Assembly: GCA_030522415.1 (NCBI GenBank)
Contig: CM060106.1
Coordinates: 30,071,485 to 30,135,484 of the forward strand
Source of the DNA: Channallabes apus
Lineage: Eukaryota; Chordata; Actinopteri; Siluriformes; Clariidae
Reading direction: 5' to 3'
Length of the DNA stretch: 64,000 nucleotides
The notes below the pieces were generated by a model. It had not been told where the DNA came from. It ran no database searches and saw nothing but the letters and a program-made list of their open reading frames with translations. The position numbers were made by a program, and so were the translations under genes. Below, in pieces: positions 21,586 through 33,300 of the stretch. The stretch's first letter is position 1; the number at the start of each line of letters is the position of its first letter.

Positions 21586-23689
21586 GTAATTCAATGTTAA
21601 ATTAGACAGACCCTGAGGAATAGCTGCACAGAGATGAAAAAATAAACTATAAGAAAAATTGCCTTCTCCAAAACGAATCTTCCTATCTAATCAAGGTAGT
21701 TGCTAATTAAGAAGTTTGCTAGGAAAAAGGATCTTGATAAACATTAATTAATATGCTAAGAGCGCAGAAGGATTCAGCAACGTATTAATTAAGAGGAGCG
21801 TTTAGAGTCAATGTGTGATTATTTTCTAAACTTGTGTTTTCTCATGAGAGTAATAACTGCAGTAATTTCTCTAATGCTGTTAGTATCATTACAAACTGAT
21901 TGAGACAATCTACCTTGGAGCAGTTAATATATTCAGCGTGCTATTGTGTGAATGCTACACAGTGACGCAGTGTGAACGAGAAATCCTGTTGCTGTATCTA
22001 AGACAGATTGTGTTTCTTTATGCTGTTGCATGCAGGTGCGCTTTGACATTGTCTGCGTTAGGCCCTGCAAACTATCATTTTATATGGGGTATGGAGATTG
22101 AATCTCGGGCTCTTTTTTGATCATACTGGCTAATGGCCATGGACGCACAGACATCAGCATACAACTTTTTGTCAGATGTATGCGCTTGTGGCCAAGTGTT
22201 TCACTTATGGGCTCCAAGGCATTGATTTTAGTATCTAATGCTGCAGCTTAATAGTTAATGCATTCTACAGCCAAACCATACATTTTTTAATCATACTATC
22301 CCAATTGCTTTGCAGTAATGAGAATCTTTTTGTTCTTCTAAAAAATTCTTATTCCTTTTTTCAGACAAAATGCTGACATCAATTTCTTTCTTTTTCAGGA
22401 TGAGCCTCTTTTGTGTAATGTTTCTGTTTCATCTGCACTGATTTATAAAACCATTAATGCATTAAAGAAATAATTCAGCGATTGTTCAGTCATTCATTTT
22501 ATCGCAATTTCCACATCAGAAGTGGGCTTTGATGCAAGATGAGACGCTTCCTTCATCAATAATAGAAATCTATTTGGACATTAATGAAGACAGCTTGATA
22601 GAAAGAAAGGCAGAAGAAGCAAATGAAACATGATTAGATGAAAAGAGGTACATAGAAACGGTTATAAAGAAACAATTATCCTTAAGGTGTACCAGGTAAA
22701 AAGCTCCTCATTTAAATTTTACCATGCGGACTGAAGCTTTTTAACAGCACTGTTGTATTAATAGAGTCTTAATGAGTTCAGAGAATGTGTTTAAAGTGGT
22801 ACTTGGTCTACTCTGTTATAAGGATCATTGTGCTAAAAGGCTTGAAAAAAGACAAGCACAAAACACTATCAGTAGAGTTAAAGATGTGCTAAGCTGCTTT
22901 AAAGCATTGCTTTAGATAATGCCCTGAGATTTCCAGCAACAGCATGAGGGCAGTGTTGCAGTGATGAAGCTGCACAGACTGCATAGTAAAAACAGTACAT
23001 CAGAATGGTGATAGGTTACGTTACAAGTTATTACTGGACATTTGCTCCTCAATAAACAGTGCATTCTCCATTATTTAATTGTGTCCAATTTCCAGCATAC
23101 ATTAGAACATCATCCTTTTTGTTTATATTATCCGTCCACGCATCCATGATTGCCACCTTGTTGTGGCCAAATTCCCATACCTTAGATTTTGGTTTCAATT
23201 GATTGGTGTGATTTAATTTAATTTAATTTTAATTATTTCATTGTTTCTTTTATATATAGTTACTTCTTTATTCTGTGGCCTGGTTTTTTTTGTCCTCAGG
23301 CTAGAGATTGGATGCTTTGCATGCAGTTGATCCAAATACCTAATTGGTATTTGTATTATATAATTCCAATTTTAATACCAAACTAATCCCATAAAAATGC
23401 CAAACATCCTTTTAATTTTTTTATTGTCATGTGATGTATGAATAACTTTAACATACTTTCTGTTCATTCTGAAGAATGTATTAATATTTATTTACAGCTC
23501 TATGATAATCCTACTGGTACTAGTACCTATTGGCATTTAAACCATTGGAAAAAAAGAGATTTAAGTTTTATTCCAATTTGGGCAAATTTTATTATAGTGT
23601 CTTTCTAAATATTTATAACCTAAAAGAAATAATTTTTATCCATTATTTTTCAGTCAGGAAGTGTATGAAATCATATTTCATTGTACAGC
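20691..23689. other. Intergenic DNA, no gene recognised
   Basis: AT-rich and mostly unique-looking sequence. It holds a long (TA)n followed by poly-T at about 21515-21588 and two TACAGTA sites (20919, 21308). No coding exon is supported. Confidence 0.6.
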
Positions 23690-23890
23690 CACTAGTTAAG
23701 TTAAGCCTTTATTTGTCACATATACATTACTGCAAGTGGAATTCTTTCTTCGCATATCCCAGTGTAACTGGGGTCAGAGTGAAGGGTCATCCATAATACA
23801 GCATCCCTGGAACAAATTGCTTTCAAGGGCCCAACAATGGCAACCTGGTGGAGCTGGGACTTGAACTGTCGACCTTCCAATCAGTAACTC
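23690..23890. repeat. LINE/SINE-tail type dispersed fish repeat
   Basis: The text from AAGCCTTTATTTGTCACATA through GGGTCAGAGTGAAGGGTCA and CAAGGGCCCAACAATGGCAA to GGGACTTGAACTGTCGACCT is a familiar teleost dispersed repeat. It has no coding content. Confidence 0.65.
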
Positions 23891-23894
23891 AGCT

Positions 23895-24540
23895 TTGAGC
23901 TTTGATCATGGCATACTGTACATTTGTCAAAACTTGAATTGCATAAATACTGATGAACCACTCAGTGAAGTCTTTTCGAGCACATTCCAGAGACTTTTAA
24001 TAGAGTTATGGTCACAGGTTTTGGGCAATTTATGTGTGATTCCTCATGCTCCCAAAACCTTTCTATGCTTTCATAAATTGAATCTGATGGATTTTGGCTT
24101 TGCCCCATGCAATAATCTGGCTATTCAGTACATTCAGGTCTTTAGCTGACATAATTTTATCAGTCTAGACCTGACTAATTGAAGCGACCCCAGATCATAG
24201 CACTGCCTTCCAAGGATTGTACAGTGGGCTATTTGATGATGAATGCATCGCTTCATGTGCTGATGCACCCATATTACCCCAATAATGTTTATACTGTATG
24301 TACCCTTATAATGTGTTGAACTGTTCTTAACTCAGTTCCAATATCTTCCTCAATCTTCTTGGTGGTTTTGTTTGCTTGATGCAGACCAATATATCTCTTG
24401 CAACATAACACACAGCAACATCTTTTTCCATCTCCATGTGATGCGCCTTCTATTAGGGTTGTTTAAGAAATGAGAAGCTGTTAATTGTTGCCAGATGTTT
24501 TTTTTTTTGTCAGGTACTGTAGTGTATGTTAAAATGGGAA
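23895..24540 (-). mobile_element. Tc1-like relic (minus)
   Basis: The minus strand carries decayed Tc1 transposase sequence. The plus-strand text TCTTTAGCTGACATAATTTT, then GACCCCAGATCATAGCACTG and GTACAGTGGGC, corresponds to the reverse complement of the catalytic region of a fish Tc1 family. Three TACTGTA sites lie inside (23914, 24292, 24515). No open frame survives. Confidence 0.55.
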
Positions 24541-25204
24541 TGGGCAACTAAAAAAGAAAATAGTGAGTAAGGCTTGACGTTTAAATAATATGGTTGTTGC
24601 AGTGTTGTCTCGACTGTGTAGATGTCCAATACAATAACTAGTGGTTATTCTATTGTCTTGTTTCTTTGCTGCCCCCACACCATACAGTAACTTCCTTTCT
24701 AAGTACTAGCTGTAGTCATTCTCTATCCCTAATACCGATGCGACTCTTAAAAGTACTCACTCTGGCGTGGACCAAGTTTTCAGTTGTCTAACTATTCATA
24801 TACTGTAGGCTCAATTGAATGTCTCAGGCTTTTCATTTGCCATATTAATAAAATGTGGTTTATGGATTATACATTTTTTAATATAGCTTCCCCTACAAAG
24901 GGGAATGACTTGTAAGTGGTTACTAGAATTATTCACCAAGACATAAAGTATATTAAAGTGCTTACTTGAATATCTTCCTCCTCAGTCAGCTTGATTGCTC
25001 CTTTGTTCTTGAGAGTAATGCGGTCACAGGAAGAAGCTCTCTGTTGGATTTAATCCTGGCATAGTACTTAAATTAAGAGTAGACTTGATTTTTAAATTAC
25101 CTTACAATGAATGTGTTTAATTGAATTAGATAAGAGTTGTAATTTAAAAAAATTAATATCTGTGTGCAATGGCCATGATGTTTTTATTTTTTTATTTTTT
25201 TATA

Positions 25205-25400
25205 TAAGATTTACATTTAGCCATATGGCAGATGCTCTTATCTAGAGCGACTTACAAAAGTGCTTAACTTTCCATCATTGGATAGATCCTTACACTGGGT
25301 TACTAACTAAATATCAGTCAAACCAGTGCGAAACGAGAAGTTCTCCTGCATTCTGGATCACCTGCAGTGGATGAATGGTTGACCGAGGCAGACCTGCCAA
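25205..25400 (+). repeat. Teleost SINE-like dispersed repeat
   Basis: The text from TTTACATTTAGCCATATGGC to TATCTAGAGCGACTTACAAA matches a very common fish repeat motif ('ggcagacgctcttatccagagcgacttac'-like), followed by its usual downstream region. It is old and diverged. Confidence 0.65.
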
Positions 25401-28063
25401 TTGCTGTAGTCCAGTCTTGAAAAAACAAGGGACTGACAAGCTCCTAAGTGGCTTATGTGGAGAGAAATGAATAAAGCGACAAGAGCAAATAAGGTTAGCA
25501 ATGTGTGGGGAAAATGACAGCTGATTGTCCAGAGTTATCCCAAAATTGCATGCAGTGGCTGAAGGAGTGATCCGTTGTTGCCCAGAGAGATCACAAGGTC
25601 TTGACCGGGGGATGAATCACCAGGGATGAACAGCAGTACATTTTTACTAAGATTGAGCTGCCATTCATGATGAGACAGTATATATAAAACATTATTGCCC
25701 GGTACATCTTCCAGATTACATGACAGAAGCTGTCCTTGCAGTTTGGTGAAGTTGAACTTAAAACTTTTTAAAATCAAAATAAGTAAGGTCTTTGGTGTGG
25801 AAAGTAACATTATCTACAGTAATTACTAATATTTCAATGAAATACCATTTGAACATTAACTTGTATGCCTATGACAGTGTGGACCTACCCTGTGGTTTAT
25901 ATTAGAATATTATCATATATTTCATTAGACTGGGAACAGATGACGGAGGGACAAAGGTATAATGTACAGATATGAAATATTAAAAATAGAAGTCATAAAA
26001 CTGAATTTGACTCTAATATTCAGTTAGGAACATTTTCCTTAATTATAAGATTTACATTAGGACATGATAATCTATCATATGTTTAGATATTTATGTTATA
26101 CACAAGTTTCCTCATGGTTTCAGGTCTCACTGATTTTAAATGCTAACAGGGGAGGCCCTGACCTAGTGGTATCGACCGGATACAATCTGCCAGCTCACAA
26201 GGCTATTCATAAAAATACATTCAGCTTTTGTTTCTCCTCCAATATCAGGAAGAACTGAGATTAAATACATAACTGCACTCCTACACACAACCTACTGAAA
26301 ATTCAATAGTTTATTAGTTGAAGCCACTGTTTGAGCACAATGACACATTTTGCCATGGGCTGATCTATGCTTCCTCTTCTATAGACCCTGAAAAGATGGG
26401 CTTTGCACTACAGGTTTTGTCTTTGTACTAATGTCTTTTAGGTTTTGTAGGGAGTTATGTCAGATTTGCAGACTGAAGTAAAAACGGACTAACCTTGATT
26501 TAAATATCACTTGTTACAGTCATATACAGTCTTTCAGCATCAGACACCCTTGGCCAGGACACCCAGTTGTGGTCGATCAGGTCTTGGACTGTGCCCTAGC
26601 TGCACTCGTAAAACAAATCTTCTGTCTTGATCAAAGGCCAACAAGAGGCTCAGTCTTATTCCCTGGTTTCTCCTGTGATACAGAGTATATAGTGTATTTT
26701 GCAAAATATCTTTTCACTCTACCTTCAAAGGTACTGTATGCCCCATGCCCCCAGCTCACTTTGCAATTCTTTAAAACCATTAATCTTGCCTTGAGCTGCT
26801 TGCCTAGGTCCATTATCACAAGCCAGTTCTATATGGTCTTTGCCAAGAGGGCACTTTAGGTCATGTAGCACTTCGCTTCTCACTAGCATAGTTAAAGCTA
26901 ATGTATTCTTTTGTAAGATTTGACTCTTTCCACTATTCCTGTCTGCAGGGGCCTTTGAATAATAATTTTCATGTTTTAGCAAAGTAGACTTGCTGACCCA
27001 AGTAGTGCACGTTTGATAGACTTGGGAGAATGTCATAGTTGACCTGACCTTTAAAAAAAGAGAAAAAAAAATGGCTGCATGTGTAACGTGTTCAATAAGT
27101 CTCCATGCACTGGTTGAATTACTATGGTTGTGGACTAGAAATACACTGCATTACAAAAGTAATTCAACTGAAAAGGATCTGTGTTACTGTAAATACAAGC
27201 AAATTATTTTACTGCATTTTAGCTGAAGGTTTTGGGTACTTTTAGCAGAAGATATCGATTCTTGAAACAATTCTGATACATTTGTGCAGGGACCAGCTAG
27301 GGTTTAAGATGTACAGGGAAATGAGGCACAGAAGTACAATACTTCTGGTTGTCCAAGCCTATCCAATACATATGGATTTTGATCACAGGCACATTTTTGA
27401 GATTAATTGAGGACATATTTCCCAACCATTTCAACCATTTTAATCAGTATTATGTCAACAGGGTTAGATTCCATACTTCTTTGCTCAACTTTTATTCATT
27501 TTCCATATACCAATGTTCAACAGGCACAGGACGCCCATGCAACTGATGACATTTGGGAAATTAGTTATTTCTTGTGGGTTTTTCCCCCTCTAAAGTTTAT
27601 TCAGAAAATAATTTTTATTAAATATTAAGTAATACATATAAATAATAAGTACAAAGGTCTTCTAAACTGTGCTTGAGTCTTGTTTTGCATATTTGTTAAT
27701 TACTTATATTTAAATTAGAAATATGTAGAAATATTAAGCAACCCTCAATTTATTATGGAGATAAAATTAAAATCTCTTTGCTTCAGTAAAAACTTCCCTT
27801 GGTACTGGTATTTTATATTTTTCATTGCTTATGTCTGTGAGTATGATACACATATTTATGTTTAATTAATCCCAATTGTATTATGTTTGCAAGACCCTTT
27901 TCTATACAATGTGGATAAATAGGCCCTGGTCTAATAGTAGAGTATAAAGGGTATAAATTATAGCAGAAAACTATGCAGAGAAATACATTGCATGAATTTT
28001 CTTGTGGGTTAGTTTGCTTGACATTCTTTAACCACTAGTCAATCTTTAGCTCCTTAATTGGAC
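25401..28063. other. Intergenic DNA with unassigned frames
   Basis: Two minus-strand frames are notable but unassigned. One is 25535-25810 (91 codons), which continues from the SINE-like repeat and is probably repeat sequence. The other is 26725-27036 (103 codons, with an ELACDNGPRQAAQGKINGF stretch). Neither matches a family I can name. TACTGTA/TACAGTA sites lie at 25815, 26732 and 27185. Confidence 0.45.
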
Positions 28064-28680
28064 CCAGACCCTGGAGGTGCAAGGCAACAGTGCTAACCAC
28101 TACACCACCATGCTGCCGGTTCAAAATTAATCAACATAAAAAAAATAAATAAATAAATAAAATATGTCTGTAAAAGTTAATAGTTCTATTTCAACCCTTG
28201 TATGATGTTCAGGTCTGTAGAACATGTTTTCACTCACTCATCTTCTATACCGCTTTATCTTTCATTCAGGGTCTCAGGGATCTGGAGCCTATCCCAAGAG
28301 GCTTAGGGCACGAGGCAGGGTACACCCTGGACAGGGTTCCAATCCATCACAGGGCACACACACTCACACACTCATTCACACACTATGGGGAATTTGGGAA
28401 CGGCAATTAGTCTAACCTGCATGTGTTTGGACTGTGGGAGGAAACCCACCATGAATGGGGAGAACATGCAAAGAGGACACGGGAATCGAACCCAGACCCT
28501 GAAGATACAAGGCGAGAGTGCTAACCACTACACCACCTTGTCACGGGTTCAAAATTAATCAAAACAAAAATAAATAAATAAAAAAATCTGTCTGTATACA
28601 GAATTTTTCTGTATATAGAAATAGTTCTTTTTCAACCCGTGTATGGTGTTCAGGTCTGTAGAACATGTTTGCAATGTTTG
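28064..28680. repeat. Local tandem duplication around SINE copy 2 (minus)
   Basis: The junction GACCCAGACCCTGGAGGTGC ... GGTTCAAAATTAATCA (28064-28137) recurs as GACCCAGACCCTGAAGATAC ... GGGTTCAAAATTAATCA (28490-28560). In both cases an (AAAT)n run and the text TTCAGGTCTGTAGAACATGT follow. The unit is about 425 bp and includes most of a minus-strand SINE (about 28228-28530) of the same family as 5737-6095. Copies have diverged slightly. Confidence 0.75.
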
Positions 28681-29018
28681 CAAAAAAAAAAAAATGACAT
28701 GATTAATTATTTTATTAACCTCAGACTTGGCTTATTTACTGTGAAAAACATATAAATTCTTACATTTTCAATGATTGCACACTGCACACTACCCTACACA
28801 TTTATATTACATATGTGGTTACATAGTGGGGAAAAAGTGCTGAAATTGTAGGTGATTTGTGTGTGTGGGGGAGTGTGTCTGTTTGTTTACGCATTTGTGC
28901 GTATATGTGCGAGTTACGTCTTATACAGTATGCACCTGCTGTTACAGAGGATGATATTGAGCTGGTCAGCAGTCAGAAAAACACAATATACATATATTTA
29001 AAAAATACATATGCAACA

Positions 29019-29030
29019 TACAGTACAGTA
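29019..29030. other. Double TACAGTA scar (TACAGTACAGTA)
   Basis: Two overlapping TACAGTA heptamers share a TA. The same 18-base string GCAACATACAGTACAGTA also occurs at about 53703-53720. Confidence 0.7.
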
Positions 29031-30314
29031 GAATTCTGCCCTTGGTGTGTTGTATAGGATGGTATGAATAGGAATATGTTTTCAGTGGAACTGATGTATT
29101 TTGTTGACTGCCATGAATACTGAATCTGTATTTGTAATAAAACTTTTTTTTTCTATTCGTTCAAGATAAAATGCCCCCCCCCCTTTTTTTTTTTACATCC
29201 GGTTCTTTATTATATTTGTTCTTTCTTTATTTCTCTCTCTCTTTTGTACTGTTATTGATAAATGTGATCTAACAAATAGCAAATATATGCACAGTGTGAT
29301 TCAAAAATTTGGAAAATGTATTTATCATTTGTTTCTAGTACAGTGTAATTATGACAGAACAAATATGAAATTATGTAGTCAACAAAGGTGTGTTAAATAA
29401 TACAAAAAAGTTTTATATTTTTGATTCTTTAAAGTATCTACCTATTGGTTTGGTGACAGCTTTGAACGCTCTTTAGATTCTTTTAGTCACCCAGAGGTGT
29501 TGAGTATGGAACGATATCGCGGACAATATTCAAATGCAATTGCAAATAGCATTTGCAATTGCGTTTCCCATATGTGGACGCACAAAGTGTGCCATAATTC
29601 AAATGCAATTGCAAACTTTGCATTACCGTTTGCTGATTCGCCTTCGCGAGCGCACACTGACTGCCAAATTTCAAATGAAAAAACAAACTCCATTTGCATT
29701 TGTATTTCCCAGGTCTTACACGTCATGAACCTGTCATATTTAAATAGCAAAATCAATCACCACGTTTGCTTTTTCACTTTCTCTGCGCCGCGCGTCAAGC
29801 CGGCCAAAATTCAAACGCAATCGCTAATCCATTTGCAATTGCATTTCCAACACGTTACACAGAAACCTGTCAATCAGCGTCAGGGGCGGGTCTATACTGT
29901 GGGGCGGGATTGTATGGGGAGTGACGTCACTCGCACTCGCCGACCAAGAGGGGGATATTTGAGCACTGGAGGTGAACCGAGATTATCTCATTTGTTTATC
30001 AAGAAATAAACACACAAAAATGACAAATCGCATATTGTCTTGCTCCGGAGTGGACAGAGAAGTTTTTACAAATAAAAATATTTTTAGATCTTCTCCTGTT
30101 ACAGCCTGCTGGAGCTAAATCTTTCAGAAACGCTGCGTACCGGTGTTATGCGCTAAAATGCCTCCCTGCCACTGATTGCACCCCCACAAAATCTCTGTCA
30201 AATATATGAGGACATCACAATCAAATATTCATATTATTATTATCAAATATAATATATGAGTATTATCACGAAGCGATTTTTATTATAAATAAGAAATATA
30301 AAAATATACATGTA

Positions 30315-31862
30315 CAACCCCTGGCAAAAATTCTGGAATCACCCTCTCAGAAGATGTTCATTCAAATGTTTAATTGTGTAGAAAAAAAAACAAGCACATA
30401 CATGCCACAAAACTATTTTCACTCAACAATCCAAACTTCTGGCTGTATAAAACACTTTAAAAAAAAACAAAGAAAGATAACTATAGTCAACGACAACTGT
30501 TTTAACAGCTCAAACAGAGGAAAAAAATATGGAATCACCATGCACTTTGCATTTCTACAACTGCTAATTAGTCTACAGTTAAAAAAGAGTGCTTGCACAC
30601 ATTAGGGATGTGTTGAACCAAGATGATTGACATAACTCATAGCTCCAACACGAGAGATGTCAGTTGAAACAAAGGAGAGAATTATCAAACTTCTTGGTTG
30701 TTCCCAGTCAGCTGTGTCTAAAATCTGGACCAAGTACAAATCAAATGGAAAGGTTGTAAAAGGGAAGCGTACTGGTAGACCAAGAAAGACATCAAAGCGC
30801 CAAGACAGAAAACTTAAAGCAATATGACTTGAAAACAGAAAATGCACAACAAAACAAATGAGGAACAAATGGGCAGAAAGTGGAGTCAATGTCTGTGACC
30901 GGACAGTAAGAAATCACCTAAAAGAAATGGGATTTACATACAGAAAAGCCAAAAGAAAACCATCATTAACATCTAAACAGAAAAAAACAAGGGTTCAGTG
31001 GGCTAAAGAAAGACAATCTTGGACTGCGGATGACTGGATGAGAGTTAGATTCAGTGATGAATCACGAATCTGCATTGCGCAGGGTGATGATGCTGGAACT
31101 TTTGTTTGGTGCCGTTCCAATGAAATTAATAAAGACAACTGCCTGAAGAAAACATGGAAATTTCCACAATCATTATTGATATGGGGTTGTATGTCAGGTA
31201 AAGGTATGGGAGACATGACAGTCATTACATCTTCTATAAATGCACAAGTTTATGCCGAGATTTTGGACACTTTTCTTATTCCATCAATTGAAAGGATGTT
31301 TGGTGATGGTAGCATCATTTTTCAGGATGATAATGCATCGTGCCATAGGGCAAAATCTGTGAAAACATTCCTACAGGAAAGACATATAATGTCAATGGCA
31401 TGGCCTGCAAATACTGTAGTCCGGACCTTAATCCAATTGAAAATCTGTGGTGGAAATGAAAGAAAATGGTCCAGGACAAGGCTCCAACCTGCAAAACTGA
31501 TCTGGCAACTTCAATAAGACAAAGCTGGAGACAGACTGATGAAGTATACTGTTGGACATTAGTTAAATCCAGGCCTCAGAGAATTCAAGCTGTTATAAAA
31601 GCCAGAGGTGCTGCAACAAAGTACAAGTAGTGTTTTTATTTGGTGATTCCATATTTTTTTCCTCTGTTTGAGTTGTTAAAACAGTTGTTGTTGACTATAG
31701 TTATCTTTCTTTGTTTTTTTTAAGTGTTTTATACAGCCAGAAGTTTGGATTGTTGAGTGAAAATAGTTTTGTGGCATGTATGTGCTTGTTTTTTTTTCTA
31801 CACAATTAAACATTTGAATGAACATCTGAGAGGGGTGATTCCAGAATTTTTGCCAGGGGTTG
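30315..31862 (+). mobile_element. Tc1-B: Tc1/mariner element with long IR/DR termini
   Basis: Bounded by TA on each side, it begins CAACCCCTGGCAAAAATTCT and ends with the reverse complement. Terminal repeats of about 220 bp (30315-30539 and 31642-31862) each contain two copies of a TGGAATCACC direct repeat, at the outer and inner ends. This is the IR/DR arrangement of Sleeping-Beauty-type Tc1 elements. The 1548-bp length is typical. The transposase is listed separately. Confidence 0.9.
30657..31630 (+). pseudogene. Tc1-B transposase (DD34E), three lesions
   Basis: From ATG 30657 the frame encodes a paired-type DNA-binding domain (IIKLLGCSQSAVSKIWTKYK, then TGRPRKT) and a DDE domain. First Asp is in VRFSDESRI, second in IFQDDNASCH and Glu in PIENLWW. 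With the extra 5 bp at 31412-31418 removed, second Asp and Glu are 34 residues apart (DD34E). Lesions: TGA at 30825-30827 (codon 57), the 5-bp TACTGTA insertion that shifts the frame, and a TGA in place of a Leu codon just after LWWK. The natural end is the TAG at 31628. It would cut and paste the element by binding its terminal repeats, but this copy cannot make a full protein. Confidence 0.9.
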
Positions 31863-32702
31863 TACATGTATATTTTTATATTTCTTATTTATAATAAAAA
31901 TCGCTTCGTGATAATACTCATATATTATATTTGATAATAATAATATGAATATTTAATTGTGATGTCCTCATACGTATATTTGACAGAGATTTTGTGGGGG
32001 TGCAATCAGTGGCAGGGAGGCATTTTAGCGCATAACACCGGTACGCAGCGTTTCTGAAAGATTTAGCTCCAGCAGGCTGTAACAGGAGAAGATCTAAAAA
32101 TATTTTTATTTGTAAAAACTTCTCTGTCCTGTCTCTGTCTTGTAGCAAGAAAATATGCGATTTGTCATTTTTGTGTGTTTATTTCTTGATAAACAAATGA
32201 GATAATCTCGGTTCACCTCCAGTGCTCAAATATCCCCCTCTTGGTCGGCGAGTGGGAGTGACGTCACTCCCCATACAATCCCGCCCCACAGTATAGACCC
32301 GCCCCTGACGCTGATTGACAGGTTTCTGTGTAACGTGTTGGAAATACAATTGCAAATGGATTAGCTATTGTGTTTGAATTTTGGCCGGCTTGACGCGCGG
32401 CGCAGAGAAAGTGAAAAAGCAAACGTGGTGATAGATTTTGCTATTTAAATATGACAGGTTCATGACCTGTAAGACCTGGGAAATACAAATGCAAATGGAC
32501 TTTGTTTTTTCATTTGAAATTTGGCAGTCAGTGTGTGCTCGCAAAGGTGAATCAGCAAACGGTAATGCAACGTTTGCAATTGCATTTGAATTATGGCACA
32601 CTTTGTGCGTCCACGTATGGGAAACGCAATTGCAAATGCTATTTGCAATTGCATTTGAATATTGTCCGCGATATCGCTCCATAGTTGAGTATTTGTTGGA
32701 TG

Positions 32703-33300
32703 CTTTTGCTAATGAAGCACTCCAACACTCTCCTTCTTGGACAAGTACCTCTTACATAACCTAGAGGTGTTGTTGGTGTCATTGTCCAGTTGGAAAACAA
32801 ACGATGGTCCAAGTAAGTGCAAACCAGACGGGATAGCTACAGTAAGTGTGCAATAAATTTTGACTAAATCATGAGCAGTGTCACCCGTAAACCATGCTTT
32901 GCAGTGGGAGTCTGCAAGCTTTGCAGTGGGAACCAAACATTCAGGAAATGTATGTTTACCCTCTCTACAGCTAACAAAGACAAGTAACTTAACTAACTTT
33001 CCCGTTAGACCAAAGAATTCTCACATTTCGACCCATCTGACCAAAGGACAGTTTTCCACTGGTCTAATGTCTATTTCTTGTGTTTCTTGACCAAAGCAAG
33101 TCTCTTCCAAAGTAATGGTTTCTTTGTCACAATTCCACCATGGAGGCCTGATTCACACAGTCTCATCTGAAAAGTAGATGTTTAAATATATCTTCCGCTT
33201 GAACAGATCTGAGAAGCACTTATGTGGACTCTAATCTGAGGTGCTGTACTGTAAATCGGCGGTTTCTGAGGCTGGTCATTCTAATAAATGTATCCCCTGT
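32703..33300 (-). pseudogene. Tc1-A transposase fragments
   Basis: The minus-strand frame 32936-32709 reads IPSGLHLLGPSFVFQLDND and then TSRLCKRYLSKKESVGVLH, the Tc1 catalytic region around the second Asp. Further right, more N-terminal transposase sequence is readable in pieces up to about 33300 (plus-strand text CTGACCAAAGGACAGTTTTC and GTTTCTTGACCAAAGCAAGT). The part carrying the catalytic Glu is lost at the palindrome junction. Confidence 0.8.

Larger units (their letters stand above)
29505..32684. mobile_element. Giant inverted repeat (about 0.8-kb arms) with Tc1-B at its centre
   Basis: The left arm (29505-30314) and right arm (31863-32684) are near-identical reverse complements with only scattered differences and small indels, for example near 30040 versus 32130. 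Where they meet the inner Tc1 the text is ATATACATG-TA on the left and TA-CATGTATAT on the right, so without Tc1-B the arms would join with no spacer at all. GTTGAG flanks both outer ends (left just before 29505, right just after 32684), a possible 6-bp target duplication. No protein is encoded by the arms. They are rich in a CAATTGCAAATG-type motif and contain a G/C-rich part with GTGACGTCAC. Confidence 0.85.

Noticed and set aside
29497..30009. 170-codon plus-strand frame as a gene
   Set aside because: It lies across the palindrome arm, its mirror image gives a matching frame at 32365-32682 on the other strand, and it has no family features. It is a by-product of the repeat.
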